A stretch of DNA of 64,000 nt from Drosophila pseudoobscura. Its lineage: Eukaryota; Arthropoda; Insecta; Diptera; Drosophilidae. The stretch lies in NCBI RefSeq assembly GCF_009870125.1, contig NC_046683.1, positions 3,658,001-3,722,000 of the forward strand. Direction: 5' to 3'. Under the pieces are notes generated by a model, which saw only the letters and a program-made list of their open reading frames with translations, searched no databases and was not told the origin of the DNA. The translations under genes were made by a program, and so were the position numbers. This document shows positions 43,594 through 57,146 of the stretch, piece by piece (positions within the stretch are counted from its first letter, which is position 1; each line of letters begins with the position of its first letter).

Positions 43594-45656
43594 CCTTCTA
43601 CCAGGGCGCGGTGTCTATTAATCTAATTTAAATTTGACAAATAATATACGTATTGGAAAGTAAAGTATATGTTGTATAGCTGCGATAGGCAGTTTCAGCA
43701 TCTTAACAGGCAATGCCTTTGCCTTTGCCATGGCCAGGGACAGGGACAGGGACAGGCATAGGGTCAGGTCCGTTGCCGTTGCCTTTTGTGGTTGACTGTT
43801 TGCCATTTGCTTTCATACGCACCGTTGCACATCGGCATTTGTGTGCCTTTGCCATGCCGCTACTGCTGCTCCTTCTCCTTCTCCTACTACTGGCTCTAAG
43901 CTCCGGGCACTCCGTTTCTGTGTCTGCTGCTGCTGCTTTCGCAGCTCTTGTGGTTTATTATAACTGCATATATCATGCAAATATCCACACAGGCAGAGGG
44001 ATGCATCGGGAAACCAGCAAAAACCCTAGCCAAAAGCCCGAGCCCGAGCCAGAGCCAGAGCCCTAGCCCATTCCAACCGAGAATCCCAACACAAACACAA
44101 AACACAAACATTAACATGAGAGCGCAGAGCGGAGAGCGGAGAGCAGCCTTGTATCTCCAGTACAACGGTAAATGCGGTGCCATGGGGGTTCGGTTCGGTT
44201 CGGTTCGACTCGGATAGGATTGTGCATGTTTTTGGAGGAGGAGGAGGACGAGGACGAGGACGAGGACGGCAGTGACAGCTTCTTACACAAATTCGGGTTT
44301 TTCCATGCTTTTAGGTTCTGGCTTCTTATATTCTCTGCTCGTTTACAAGAATTATTTTATAAATTTTCATAGTTTTCACTTTGATTAAAAGTGCGGTCAT
44401 GGCTTTTGTGGCATAGATTTGTTGGGCAGCTCCATCACCGTATAGCAAAATGCCTTCACTAAAGTTTTCCCTAAAAACGAAGACAATGACACAAAATTTA
44501 ACAGGTTTTTGTGGTCTCCAGCTGCAGCTTAAAAAAGGGATCTAGGACATAAACCAACCCAAATGTTTGGGAAAGATTGAGTGCAAATACTATTACGGAT
44601 TACAGGGCTGCCAGCCAGTTCTCGTTTCGATCAGAAATCCACGATAGATCCAATAAGAGGAGGTTTCTCCCTCACCAAAGGCTCTTCGGAAATGTCTTGA
44701 AGTGTAAGTGTAAGGAACCATTGCATTATTGACATTAATTGCTCAGCCAGCAAAAACCGCACAATCTGCTCACAAATCCCAAATCGATGTGTGTATGTGT
44801 ACACTTTTGTTTCAATATTTGACAAATGCATTTATAATTGCATGCCGCAGATAAAGTCCACCCACTCGTTCTCCAGCCACCCAACATCAGATGTTTCTTG
44901 GCCTGGCGTGGTCTGGTCTGGTCTGGTCTTTGGGAGCAATTTGTAATTGGCAATTTATGGCATTTCCTTGTTGTCCTAACGAGCCAAAGTTTCCAGCTCC
45001 TGCACGCTCCTGCTCCTGCACGGTCCTACTCCTGTTCCTGTTCGATGGATACCGCCGTGTCGTCGGGTCAGGTTCTACGGATTATCGACAGCACGAATTG
45101 AGCGAGCAATTATTTCAAATGAAATGCGATTCGTGATCTCCGTAGCTCTCTGCGGCTCTCGGTGGCTGCCAAGAAATCCTAGCCCCCTAACCAGGGACTT
45201 TTTATTACCGCTGGCTTGTCATTTGCCAGCAAATGCCATTTAATTTCATTAATTAATTTGTTTTTCTCTTCCACACATTGGGGAACGACACGCGGCAGCT
45301 GCCGCAAAAGCCAAAAACAACAATTAAACATAAATCTTATAAATTTCCGTAGCCAAAACTTGCTGCCAAGGCTTTTTGTCGCTGCCTCTCTGCCTCTCCG
45401 CTTCTCTGCTCTGCTCTCCAGTCTCTCCTTCTTGCTGAGATTTCTCGCCGTGCCACAGAACATATTTCATTTCGGCTGCAACTTTTCAAACACGCCCACC
45501 ACGCATGGACCCCGCCCACCATCCTCTCTCTGGAAAAACTTTTTCCAGCAGCAGCAGCAGCAGTAGCAAAAGCCGGCGACGCCACGCCAGGCAGCGCATT
45601 GTTTGTTGTCTAACAGTCTATGACTATTTAAGACAACCTTCCACACACACGCGCAA

Positions 45657-45684
45657 GCACACACACACACACACACACACACAC
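45657..45684. repeat. (CA)n microsatellite
   Basis: About 12 CA units, nearly uninterrupted. Confidence 0.9.
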
Positions 45685-46264
45685 TTTCAAATATAATTTA
45701 ATTTTACTATTTTAGTTTCGACTGGCGCTGGTTTTCCCATTTCCATTTCCATTTGCAGTTACTTTGTCGCTGTCGCTGTCGCTGTTTGGGAAAAGTGCAA
45801 CAAGGCTACGCACACACATCGAAGGACCACACAAAACATTTGTTACAATTTCCCACGTAAATACTTCCTGCCAAGAAACGCTTTCGAACACACACACACA
45901 CAAATAGGGACACACCCACACCCGCTCCCGCACACACACATATGCAAAAGCACAATTATAATTGTCATAACACAAAAGCAGCTGAAAATTTAGTGCCAAG
46001 TGCGAAAAGTTGCACGTGGCCGGTCCTTGATGCTGGGAGCCAGAGAGCCGGAGAGCCAGAGAACCGGAGAGCCAGGCGATGTTCACCATTCTCCGTCCTC
46101 CCGAGCGAGGGCAGAGTGAAAGTTTACCCAAAACTAAGGACACACTCGTACGAGCAAATAGGGAAATTTCGAGGGTCGAAGTAGAACACCATTTATGTAC
46201 ATCGATAAAGTGCACTTCGTCCACATACTACATACTGATACTTTGTTTCATCATTCCATAAAAG

Positions 46265-46290
46265 AGCCCCTCCAAATCATTTGGAGGGCT
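46265..46290. repeat. Near-perfect 26-bp palindrome
   Basis: AGCCCCTCCAAAT (46265-46277), one spacer base, then ATTTGGAGGGCT (46279-46290): 12 paired bases per arm with one extra C in the left arm. It could be the joined ends of an inverted-repeat element or a dimeric protein site. Confidence 0.7.
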
Positions 46291-48020
46291 ATCATATACT
46301 GAGATCTGTTCGTTCTGTAGATAGGTTCCGTTATATCCGGCTCCGTTTTGGCATCAGTTTTTCTATTAAATGGTGGCATTTCTTGAGAAACTCTCGTTGA
46401 AGGTCTGCATGCCCCTTCCCTATATCTCTCTCGCTTTTTCTTTCTCTCTCTCTCTCTCTCTGGCAGTGACACGTTGATAAATGACATTTGCGGCGTCAAT
46501 GTGAATTTTATAAATTCTCGCAACTTCACGCCCGCTGTGAGGTTCTCTGCCACAGAGAGAGAGAGAGAGATGGCGGTGGTAGAGCGACTGTTGGCCAAAA
46601 CAAAACGCTGACGCCAGCAGCAGCAGGGCCATGGATTGCGGGGAGGGACGACTGGGTTGGCCGAAAGAGAGCTTTTTTCATCGCCTTGGTAGTTGCATAT
46701 TTTTTATGACACTTTTGCGGCTTATCAACGTCACGGCAAACACATGGACTTGAGCCCATCCACGCTGCATGCTGCACGCTGCATGCAGCCTCCTGCATCG
46801 TGCACCACTAACCAATTTTCCCAACCAAATCCCCGTCGCCGCCTCAGCCCTCAGAGCTGGCTATCCCCATCCACATCCCCATTCAGTCACATTATTTACA
46901 TTGTCAACAAGCTGTCGAGTGGTTTTTCCCGAGCACAGGCGCAGTTCTTTCTTCATTTTCATTATGCTTGCTGTTGCTTTTCCTGCCAGTCTTTTCTTTT
47001 TTCTTTTTTATTTTTACTTTTCCATGCCAGTGAAAGTTTAATTATAATTGCCGAAATCTGCCTCGACCAGAGTCATCCATCCATACGTTCATCCAGTGCG
47101 GAAAAGACGCGCAAGGTGGACTTGTGCCGATTGCAGAGTGGATAAGGACTACCAGCTCCGAAGGAGGATAGTTTCTCTGATTCAGAGGGAAAAATGTACA
47201 TTTAAAAAGGAAACAGCAGAAAGGCTGGAAGCGATCTAGTCCACAGTGTACAGTCTGCTGGGAATATCATACTCGCTAGAAAGCGAAAACCAATCGAAGA
47301 GCAAGCAATTCCACTGGGACGCCGCTCCACTACACTCCACAACCGAAAATCCACTCGAGCAAACAGCTCAGATCGGCGTAAGAAAACTTTGAGGGAAAAC
47401 TAAACTGCAAAAGAGTGGAAAACTGAACTGAAAACTGAAAGCTCAACTCAAGCGAGAGATGGTCGGTGGGGGGAATGGTCGTTGTCGTGGCCTGGGACTG
47501 GCCTGGGCCTGGGTCTGGGACTGGGATGGTTCTGCGTTTGGGAGCTCAGAGATAAAGTCAAATACTTGACAAGTCACAGGTAACAAGTATGAACTTATGA
47601 AGCCATCAACTATGTCACAGTATGTGTGCGTGTGTACCTGTGTGTGTGTATGTGTGTGTGTTGGTCTTTGCACAAAAGTGCTGCAAAGTTTTCAAATTAT
47701 TTTTGGTTACATAATTGGAATTGATAACTTTGGCAGCTGGAGCACACGAGACTCACACGGGTCTCTCCATCTCTCTTTGTTGCTTTTTTTCCTTGCTCTC
47801 TCTCACTCTCACACACGCACACACACACACATGACGATGCTGCACTTGTATATGTCAATAACAAGCAATTTAACAATTTTGTACACAGACACATAAAAAA
47901 GCGAAGAACTCTTGTAAAGTTATCATTCAAACTTGAAAATCAATAAAACTTTGGATACAACTGCAAAAGAAAGAGTAGAAAAATGTTCCCCCAACTTTTC
48001 CACCGAAAGAGACAGGCATT

Positions 48021-48055
48021 CAGAGAGAGAGAGAGAGAGATCGGGAGAGAGAGGG
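48021..48055. repeat. GA-rich tract
   Basis: Two (GA)n runs split by a short tcgg. Candidate GAGA-factor/CLAMP binding sequence. Confidence 0.85.
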
Positions 48056-48170
48056 AGCCACACACGTGATATTACTTCGCTTCCTATGACAATTCTCCTC
48101 CGTTGCTTAACAGCAACATTTTATATTTCATTTCGGGGGTAGCAAGAAGAGAATGAATGAAAGAGTACTT

Positions 48171-48190
48171 CCCCCCCCCCCCCCCCCCCC
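48171..48190. repeat. Poly(C) run of 20
   Basis: Twenty consecutive C. Such runs are uncommon in Drosophila and prone to sequencing error; exact length is doubtful. Confidence 0.85.
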
Positions 48191-51100
48191 ACCCAGAGTA
48201 CTTTTCTCCCATTTGAGGCTCACTTTTTTTCTTCCATTCTGGCCTTTTCTTTTTTTTGAATTTCTCTCTCAGGGGGGTTAGCCCTCGTGAAACCACCCAA
48301 AGCCCACCAACTGCCACGAGTATCTGCTGGCTGTGCCGTCGACGCCAATGCCGATGCCGCTCAAGAAAGTTAATTAAGAAAGTTTGATTTCTTATGGCTA
48401 AATAACGCTCCAAAGTTTCACTGACTGACAAATATCGAGCAATAATCAAAAAAAAGAAGAAAAAAAGAAAACAAAGTATGAAAGGAGCACGAAAGGAATG
48501 AAAAAAGGAAGAAAAAAAATATGAAATTCCTTACCCACAAAATATTTCCTGTTTTTCGTGCCACAGCCCTACCCCCTACCCACCACCCCTTACCCCTACC
48601 CCTGTATTGATAAGGAAGTTGTGGAATGGGTTTGTATGCGGGGGAGTGGCAATAAAAAGTTTTTGGCAAGGCCTTTTGTCTGCCTTGGTTACAACAAATC
48701 AACAAATATTTGTTTCTCCTGTAGGCCACATCCTCTGCTCTTACCTACCATTCAAACGGGGCATCAACACTTTGGCCCAAAGTATGTTAGCCAAGCAGAG
48801 ATCTGGGTCGTTGTATTACTTTACTTTATATGTTTTAATCGAAATTTAAGGATTTCAAGGCGAAACACCTGTCTAGACTTGGTTCCAGTCCACTATATCT
48901 ACTTCATTGGCCCATCAGTTCAGCTATTGGATCTAATAAGATTCAAAAATCCCTTTTAATTTCAACAGAACTTTGACACCTTCTAGAAGGCGTAGGTTCA
49001 CAGCTTCTGTTGGAGTTAACTGGAAATTCGCAACCTTTTCTCATCAATCATAAGTTTGAGACTCATTTTCATTAGGGATTTATGGGTCATAAATGGGGTA
49101 TTACAGGGGATAGGGGATTATAATGGGATAGCACATCAAGGTGCTATATTTCCATCTCTATTCTGTAGGGTACTCAAAAGTCATTATGCCGTGTTGTTTT
49201 CGGTTGTTCTTGTATATTTTTGTGCATTTTATTTTACAATTATAATATTTATTAAGTGTGAAGGCCAAACGAAGCCTTCGGCTTTATGGGCTGTTAAGTG
49301 GGAGCCGAGGGCAGAGCCCGGAGGCCTTCGAAAGTGCCAAGATTGGGTTGATTGGGTAGAAAAAGCCATAAAGAAATGACTTATGAGCTGTTAACCGGCC
49401 AAGCAGGAGGCCCACAAACGGGCAAGGAGAGCGCTCATGAAATACGACCATTTCCATTTCTCTATGAGAAATTCATGGACCTATCGATGCCATCGGTCTA
49501 CGATTTCCACCTACGAGTCCTGCATTGCTTAGACTTTCTCCTTGAGGCATTGGGGATATCCTGGCTAATTGGCCACGTTCCCACAACATGACGTTGCAGG
49601 CCAGTGCAAGTCCATTCTCATCACATGCGACGGAAGTGGGTTCAGAGAAGGCCGACCCCGCCATGAATGTGACCCCAAGAATGCCAAAGAAGCTGCCACT
49701 GTGAGTCAGAACAACTTAATGACTTCCTGCTAGTTAGGCCTCTGTGCACAGAGGCCGTGGCACAGCCATAGAGCCAGCCTCATGGCCACAGAGCCGGCAA
49801 CAACGCACTCAGAACTGTCAGCGGCAACAACTGGGGACATCTGTGCGAATGAATGTTTCCTTGGGGCAACAACGACCGCAGAGAGCGGCCATTATGGGTG
49901 GGAGTTTTGGGTGGCCAAACAACAAAGCCAGGGCCAGGGCCAGTGTCCCCGTCCTCCCCCCCAACCCCTCAAAATTTATGTCGCACTTGCGACGCTTTAT
50001 CTCCGAAAAGTTTGGGGGATTGTTAGCGCCACAGCGAAAGCGAGACAAAAAGAGAGAGTACATAAATTTTTAATGCAAATTTCCTTTCTATAATTGTTCA
50101 TACTTGGACACATTTGCATTTATTAAGCAGCGGATGCTCGTCCTGGCCAAAGAGGCCTCCTGCTCCACCATCTTTAGCATCAGCTTAGCTCCTCTTCATG
50201 CTCCTCATGCTACTCATGCTCCTGCTGCCCCTCTCGTTGGCCACTTAGTTTGCGTTTATTGTACACTTTTTATGAGGTTAGCCCGCACCCGCACCCGCAT
50301 CCGTACCCTGCCTCCAGCGGGGAGATATTGCTATTTTGTTAAATTATGTTGAGCATTTTTATGGCAAGATTTGTTTTTTATGGCATCGAGAGTTGCTCTT
50401 CAGCACTCCACGGCTTCTCCACAGCTTCCCTGTTCTCTTTTCTGTTCTCGCTGCCATCTCTGTTCTTTTCTTTTTATTTTTAGTGCTTATTTTTATTGTG
50501 TTACTGGGCTTGGCATCCTTGGCGTGAGTGGATCGATGAGTTCTCAAGAGCTATGCCCCCGAAAAGACAAGCAACTAGCAGCAAAAGTTTAAATACTGTG
50601 TTATTTATCAACATTTTGATGAGTAAGCCACGTTATCGAAAGATGCCACCTTACACTATTTTCACAGTATTTGTAAGAACAGAAAAATATCAAAAGATCC
50701 AAAAATTATTTGGTATTTTCACTGTAATTTCTTACGTTTCACAAGTACATTCCAACGGACAGCCAAAGAAGTGGCATATCATATTACGCATACGCAATGG
50801 TGTACTGCTTTCATATGCCAGTGAATGATTCTGGAAGCAAACTTAATCGTTAACTTTACCGTTAACCCTCGATGATTTACATATGTCACAAACACACACA
50901 CACACACACCCACACCCGCCGCACACTCCGAACACTCTGACACACTTGCACCCCAAGACGGATAGAGAGCCCCCTGCTTCTGGCTCTGGTTCTGGTTCTG
51001 GTTCTTCTTCTCTCGCGGCGCATTTGACGGCATTTCATTTAATAAAATAAAATGAAACGCAAACGACAGACAGCTAGTGAAGGGAGGGAGGAGGCACCAG

Positions 51101-52194
51101 AAGAACAGAGAGGACTGTGGCAGGAGCAAATACAGACAATGCCGTTGCGGAAATGACACTGAAGTGATGAACCAAATCAGCAGCACTTTTCTGTTATTAG
51201 AAGCTGTAAAAAAAACGCAGGCAAACGGAGAATCGAATCGAGAAGGAGGCGTGACAGCTCGAATAGGCCCCGACAATTGCCAATAGCCGAAGGGGCAGGA
51301 CGACTGCCACGACAGGCAGTGGATAAACCGATGACAGGGCAAATTTGTCTGCAAAAGCAACATGTGATAGGCGGCAGTGAAAGGAAGTGAAAGCTTCAGT
51401 GCACGGCACGACCCTGCCAGCCCATTACGGAGCTGCCAGTTCTGCTTAACCACACAGCAAACCAAATCAAAATTAATTAAAATGCTTCATAAACATATTC
51501 AATGCAATTAGTTGAACAAATTACTTTGCCTACCATAAATAATCAATCAGGTCAATCCAGTGCCACAGAAAATACTCCAAAGTATAAATAAAACTTAGCA
51601 AAGCTCGTGGCTGGACACTTGGAAAGTAATTTAGTACATCTAGGGGAGTAGGCGAGTAGGTTGAAGTCGCTTGCAGGGGGGTGGTAGATGGCAGAAACAT
51701 AAATTAAGTGAACAGCGCCCTTCCATCCGCACGCCAGTCCAGCTCCAAAACAGAACATGATTTGTTGCAGCGCAAAGTTGCATGCAACATGCCCGAACCA
51801 GCCCCATCCACCCCATCGGTGAGCTTCATTCCATCGTACTCGTAGTTTTATAATATCGAGGAACATATGTTGGCAATAACGTGCACCGCCGGCCCCATCC
51901 ATTCGGGCCCTGGTCGGGTCTGGTCTGGTCTGGACCATCCATGGGGGCAGCACCCCTCCTCGGCTCCCTCACGGCTCTCTGCCTCTCTGCCTGAGCTATT
52001 ATTGCATAAAGTTTTACTTTTATCATGGCTAACCGTTGGCTGGTTGGTTGGTTGGTTGGTTGCGTTGCGTTGCACTTTTCTCGCAAAGACGAAAAAACAG
52101 AGCGAAAGAACAGCAGCACGGCTCAAACTTCTTAAACCAAAGTGCCAGTACAGGAAGAAGCGAAGGCTGGTTTCGTTGGCCGAGGCTTTTGATA

Positions 52195-52325
52195 CCCTTG
52201 CAGATCTGTGTGATATGACAACAAGCCACGAAAAAACAGATAGTTTAAAGAACAAAACCCGGTTGGTCGTGTTTCCTTTTGTGGACTGCAACCAGCTGCT
52301 GAAAAATGCGATACCCTCTACGTAC
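52195..52325. repeat. Possible DINE-1-like remnant
   Basis: Begins gatacccttgcagatctgtg and ends gaaaaatgcgataccctct, words typical of these dispersed repeats. The interior is too decayed to align by eye. Confidence 0.35.
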
Positions 52326-54630
52326 ATAAGTACGAGTACTACAAAAAACCGAAGAAAGAAGGCAACAACATCGATGCGAATGCGAGTGCGGTTGCGAATG
52401 TGAGTGAACAAAAAGTTGCGCCACTTGGGCCGTTTGTGGGGCTTGTTTTCGGGCAGCACTTACCACGTGCCTCCAGCTGCAGCCACCAGCTCGACCTCTG
52501 AGTCAGTTCTTTTGTGTGGTGGCTGCTTTTTTGTTTTGGTCTTGTTTTCGTTTTGTTTTTAAGTTTTTACCGCCGAGTGTGGCCAGAGCTTAAGTTCTTG
52601 CGGCGGCCATGTGACCGTATAAAGCGATTATCAAACTTTGATCTGTAATGGGATGGCAACAGCAGTGGCAGCGGCAATGGCATTGGCAGATCTGCTGGAA
52701 ACAAATAAATTGGCCAGCTTCCCGGCAACACATGACTTAATCAAAGTCTTTGAGCTTCAACCCCTCCCCTTTGCCCCTAGACACATGTGGGGCATGCCCC
52801 ATGCTCCTTATACCACTACATTTCCACTAGCTCTTGTCACGCGGCTTTTGGTGGCTTATAACCCACTGATGCTGCTGTTCCTGCTGCTGCTGCTGATGCT
52901 GCTGTTGCTGCTGTCGTCTGCCCTTTTGTCCCTGGCAATCGGCAGGATCAAGCGTCCTCGCAGCAGGCAGTCGGTTCTCTTCTAAGCTCTGGCAACTATT
53001 TTCCTGCTGCTGCTGCGAGTGCCACAAAGAAAAACTTTACACAAAGATTATTTAGCAACGAGATGGTTGAGACCAGCGACAGAGACACCAGGGGCAGCAG
53101 CAGACACAACAGCCACTGCCACTGCCACAACAACTGGCAGCAGCAGCAGCTTCGCCTCGCCTCGCCCGGGGCACATGCCCAACAATCTAATGCTGCCACT
53201 GCCCCAGCCATTGGATGGAGTAAATAACGATGAAAAGAATGCTCCGCCACCAGCACTAGCCCCCTCCGCCATCGCCACGACAGGGTCTCGATCTTTGTCC
53301 TGTTGCCCGCACTACATCTTTGATTCCTTGCATAATCTGTGTGTGTGCGTGAGTGTGTGTGTGTGGGGGTAACTTTATGTAATGAGAGCAAGACTATCTT
53401 GAGACGCAATTACGAGCGTATCCCTTAAGATACTCACGGATTTAATGGCTGCACAAACTATCTACATATATATGCACTGATATTTCTGGCCAATGACCCT
53501 TTTCGGGAAGCTTTTCGGTTTATTTTTTTCTAATTTAGACTAATATTTGTCCTAGTTTTATGTACCATCAAAATTGAAGTGTTTCCTGATGCTATAGATA
53601 CATATAGATCCATTAGCTTTGACATTGAAAACTTTTCCCTCTGTAGATTAAAGCCCCTGTCTTTGAATTAATGTATGGGCTTCCTTCTCCTAAGATAGTT
53701 TCCTCAATTCAGCTGAACTTAAAGATACCCACCGTATCTTTTCAGTTCCTTAGAGTATCCCCTGCGTCTCCTGTCGGATATGCCAGAGTGCAAGCTCTAT
53801 TGTTCATTGGCCCCTTTTGCCTCATTCATTGTCGTATGTATATGCCAGTCCCAGCTCCAACCCTAGAACCAGAAGATACTGAAGACATTCCACAATTTGT
53901 ATGACATTCACAATGACATACTCGTACACTCGCACTCTTCGAAGGCGATGGATGGGCGGAGGGAGGAGGACGCCTTCTAGTCAAGTCAATTGCAGATGGG
54001 TCCGCAGAGAGAGAGAGCGAGAGAGGGGGAAAGCTCACGCTTTCTTCAATGGCTCGACCCTCGTTGTCGCCCCCAAAGTCCTGAAACTATAGCCGAATGC
54101 GTTCACTTTCAGCTGGGGATATGGATATATGGAACATCGAATTGCTTGGGGGTAATTTTTGTGCATACCCCAGCTAACTGGGTCGCCGTCACAGTCGGAG
54201 TCGAAATCGGAATCGGAATCGGAATCCGATGTCATTGTTAAGGCCAGCTGCCAACTGCCGGACCAAGGCGAAAGGAGCCAAAGCCAGAGCCAAAACCAGA
54301 GCTGAGGCGGATTCCGATTCCTGGCCGGGATCTACGAGCACGAGGGGGAGTGGGAGTGGGAGTGGAGGTGGAAGTGGGAGTATCTCTGCTGCTCATTCTT
54401 GCTGTGTGTTGTGTTGGTGCTCGTAATGACATCGAAGGACACCCCCTGCACGGTCTCTGTTTGACTTTTTTCCTCGATTTTCCTCCCCAAATTCTCACTC
54501 TGCTATTGCTCTTAGCTTTTCAGCTTTCCTGCGCACGATTTGCTCTGATGTTGGTTCACTCGGTTCGCTCAATTGGGTGCAAGTGCAATATTTTGATTTG
54601 CAATTGTTTTGTGTGCACCTCCCTCCCAGT

Positions 54631-54700
54631 GGCTTCCAGTGGCTTCCAGTGGCTTCCAGTGGCTTCCAGTGGCTTCCAGTGGCTTCCAGTGGCTCCCAGT
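54631..54700. repeat. 10-bp minisatellite (GGCTTCCAGT)7
   Basis: Six identical units followed by one variant (GGCTCCCAGT), in exact 10-bp register. As 30 bp is a multiple of 3, every frame stays open and gives a 10-residue repeat, which explains the open frames seen on both strands here. Confidence 0.95.
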
Positions 54701-54933
54701 GGAAAGAGATCCTTCCCTTAATTGCTTTACCAACCGTTACCCGTTTGCCACCTGCTGCGGGTGTCATCCCAAGGAGGGGACGGGGGCCCAGCAAGTGAAA
54801 ATTTGCTTTGAGCCTTGCGGCTTGTGGCATTCAGCATTCGGAATTCCTCAATCGCCTGTCATTTGTATGCATGGCTAAGAATGCAGAAACCGAAACTAAT
54901 TTCCATTGTGAAAATAATTTCTTGCTTCTCTCG

Positions 54934-54960
54934 GTGTGTGTGTGTGTGTGTGTGTGTGTG
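54934..54960. repeat. (GT)n microsatellite
   Basis: About 13 GT units without interruption. Confidence 0.9.
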
Positions 54961-55065
54961 CAACCTGACTGACATAATTTTATATCAGAACAGTTGTTGC
55001 CACTCCCGAAAGGGCTGCCCGATTGCCCGACTTTTGCTTTGCTTTGCTTTTGCTCCCCAGCGTTT

Positions 55066-55135
55066 CGTTACCCTTGCAGAGAGCATAGCGATTTTGGTAC
55101 CAGGTGCTCGGCGTCCTTTGGGGTATCCTCCTGCC
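55066..55135. repeat. Possible DINE-1-like remnant
   Basis: Starts ttacccttgcagagagcata and runs to ttggggtatcctcc. Motif-level similarity only. Confidence 0.3.
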
Positions 55136-55496
55136 TTTATCCTTCAATTTCGAAGCTTTCTGTCAAATGTTTTTATCGGATCGATGCACTATATCATATA
55201 TCAAATGCAAGGGCATCTAAGCCTTCGGCCACGCGTACATTCCATTAGTATTTTTTTTGCTCTTTTTTGTTGGTATGCTGGCCATGCACAATGCATACAA
55301 ATTGCATTACAATCAGCCAGGGCAAACATGGAAACACTCGTATATTTAAGATGCGACGGCCGCAGAGCAGAGCAGAGCAGAACAGATGAAATGCCTGAAA
55401 TCGTTAAAAGAAAGAAACGAACCAGCCATGCCAGATATTTATACACAAATATTTCAGTGCCCTAAGCCCAAGGAACCCAAGGAATGGGATGCATAC

Positions 55497-55558
55497 ACTC
55501 GCATTCGCACTCGTATTCGTATTCGTATTCGTATTCGTACTCGTATTCGCACTCGTAT
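55497..55558. repeat. Hexamer array (ATTCGT/ACTCGT)n
   Basis: About ten hexamers in two alternating versions. Confidence 0.85.
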
Positions 55559-57123
55559 CTTCCAGTACACCAGAAATGCAAAATTTCAAATGTAATTTGG
55601 AAAATTGCAAAAAACACACAGCGGTGTGGTTGTGAGATTTTCGAGGGGTAGGAGCATCAGCTTTAGCTTTAGCTTCAGCTCCGAGTCGCATCACGTCCTG
55701 TCCTCGTACTGGCCATGCGACCACACGACCCACGCCCCTACACTTTGGCTACACTTGGACACAAAAGTATTCGCATTAATTGGCAGCTCTCAGCCACACA
55801 ACCACACACACCCTCTCGCTCCCCATCTGTGGCGCCTCGGGCAGAAGTTGGGGGGTAATCTTTATCTCTGAGTGAGTGTGTGTATCCGGAAGATGAAAGC
55901 CAAACATCAGTACTCTGGACACGATACTGGAATTCTCCCCTCACGAGACAGGCTTGCGAATTTGGTAAATATTTTTTTGTAATTTGTGTCGTCTTTTTCG
56001 ACATGTCTCCTTTATTGTTTGCATTTATAATTTATACGATATATCTGGCCCTGATTCGCCTCCCAGATCCATTCCCATTACTTCGCTTCCTTTGAGGCTC
56101 GCTTGTCATTTCGTTTCATTACATTTCATTGTTGTCCCTTTTGGCTTTTGTGCTTTTGTCAAATATTTACATGTACCTTTTTTTCTTTCATCCGTCTTGA
56201 GATTCATTTTCTCCGCTGCTGATGAGATTCCCTTGTTGCCCTTGTTGCCCTTGGTGCCCCCCTAGCTGCCAGTCGTTCGTCGGTCCTTTCCCCACCATCT
56301 CCCGCTGAGCCCACCACCACTTGCCACCACCGGCTGCCTGTCGACCCGTAATGGCATTTATTAATTGCTATGCAAATAACTCGATGTCCATTTGGTCAGG
56401 AATTGTTTTTGGCGCAATCCAAACGATCCTAATAGTATTTCGGGCCTCGTTCGGGAATGCCATTCAGACGTGCTGAGATTCGGGACTGATGGCCCAACTC
56501 TTTCACGGCAATCGCTGTATGTTGCTCAATGTCGAAGAGCGAGTGGCGATTCATTTACTCGCACTAGATCCAAGAGCCCCTTCCACCCCTTCCACCTGGA
56601 ATATCAAAATAATCATCCCAGTATCATCGTATCATTCCATGCTCGTTCGTATGCTAAACTATTCACTCATAACCCAATGGACTCATTAGGAATTCAATTG
56701 GGGCCTGCCATTTATCTCCACAGAACAACTGACGGGTACGAGTAACTGAATGAATGAATGAATGAATCTGGGGAAACCAATGCGAGAGCCACAGCATATG
56801 GATATGGATGGGCATTGCAGTTATTTCAAATGAAGGCAAACATAATGCACGAAATGCCAGCAGTTCGACGCAAAAATGCCAACATTTAAATGCTGGCTGG
56901 CCAGCATTTGTCAAGCCACTGTCGTCTCTGGTTTCTCCATCTCTGTCTCCATCTCTCCATCTCTTCATTTCAATATCTCTCTTTCGCTCTGTGTCTGTGT
57001 CTGTGTCCGCCTGGCTTAGTGGAGCTACTGTTGCGACACTTTGTGAGTGGAGCTGCTTGTAAATCTCTTTTTAATTGCATTTAACCGCAAACAAATTCCA
57101 AAACCCGGCAACACTAAAGGGAG

Positions 57124-57146
57124 ATCTCTCTCTCTCTCTCTCTCTC
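57124..57146. repeat. (TC)n / (GA)n tract
   Basis: About 11 TC units immediately before the UTR-like stretch at 57.15-57.48 kb, a common layout for GAGA-factor-bound promoters. Confidence 0.85.

Noticed and set aside
54350..54878. Several long frames with a 10-residue repeat (Glu-Ala-Thr-Gly-Ser-His-Trp)
   Set aside because: Produced by the 10-bp minisatellite at 54631-54700, which stays open in all frames.
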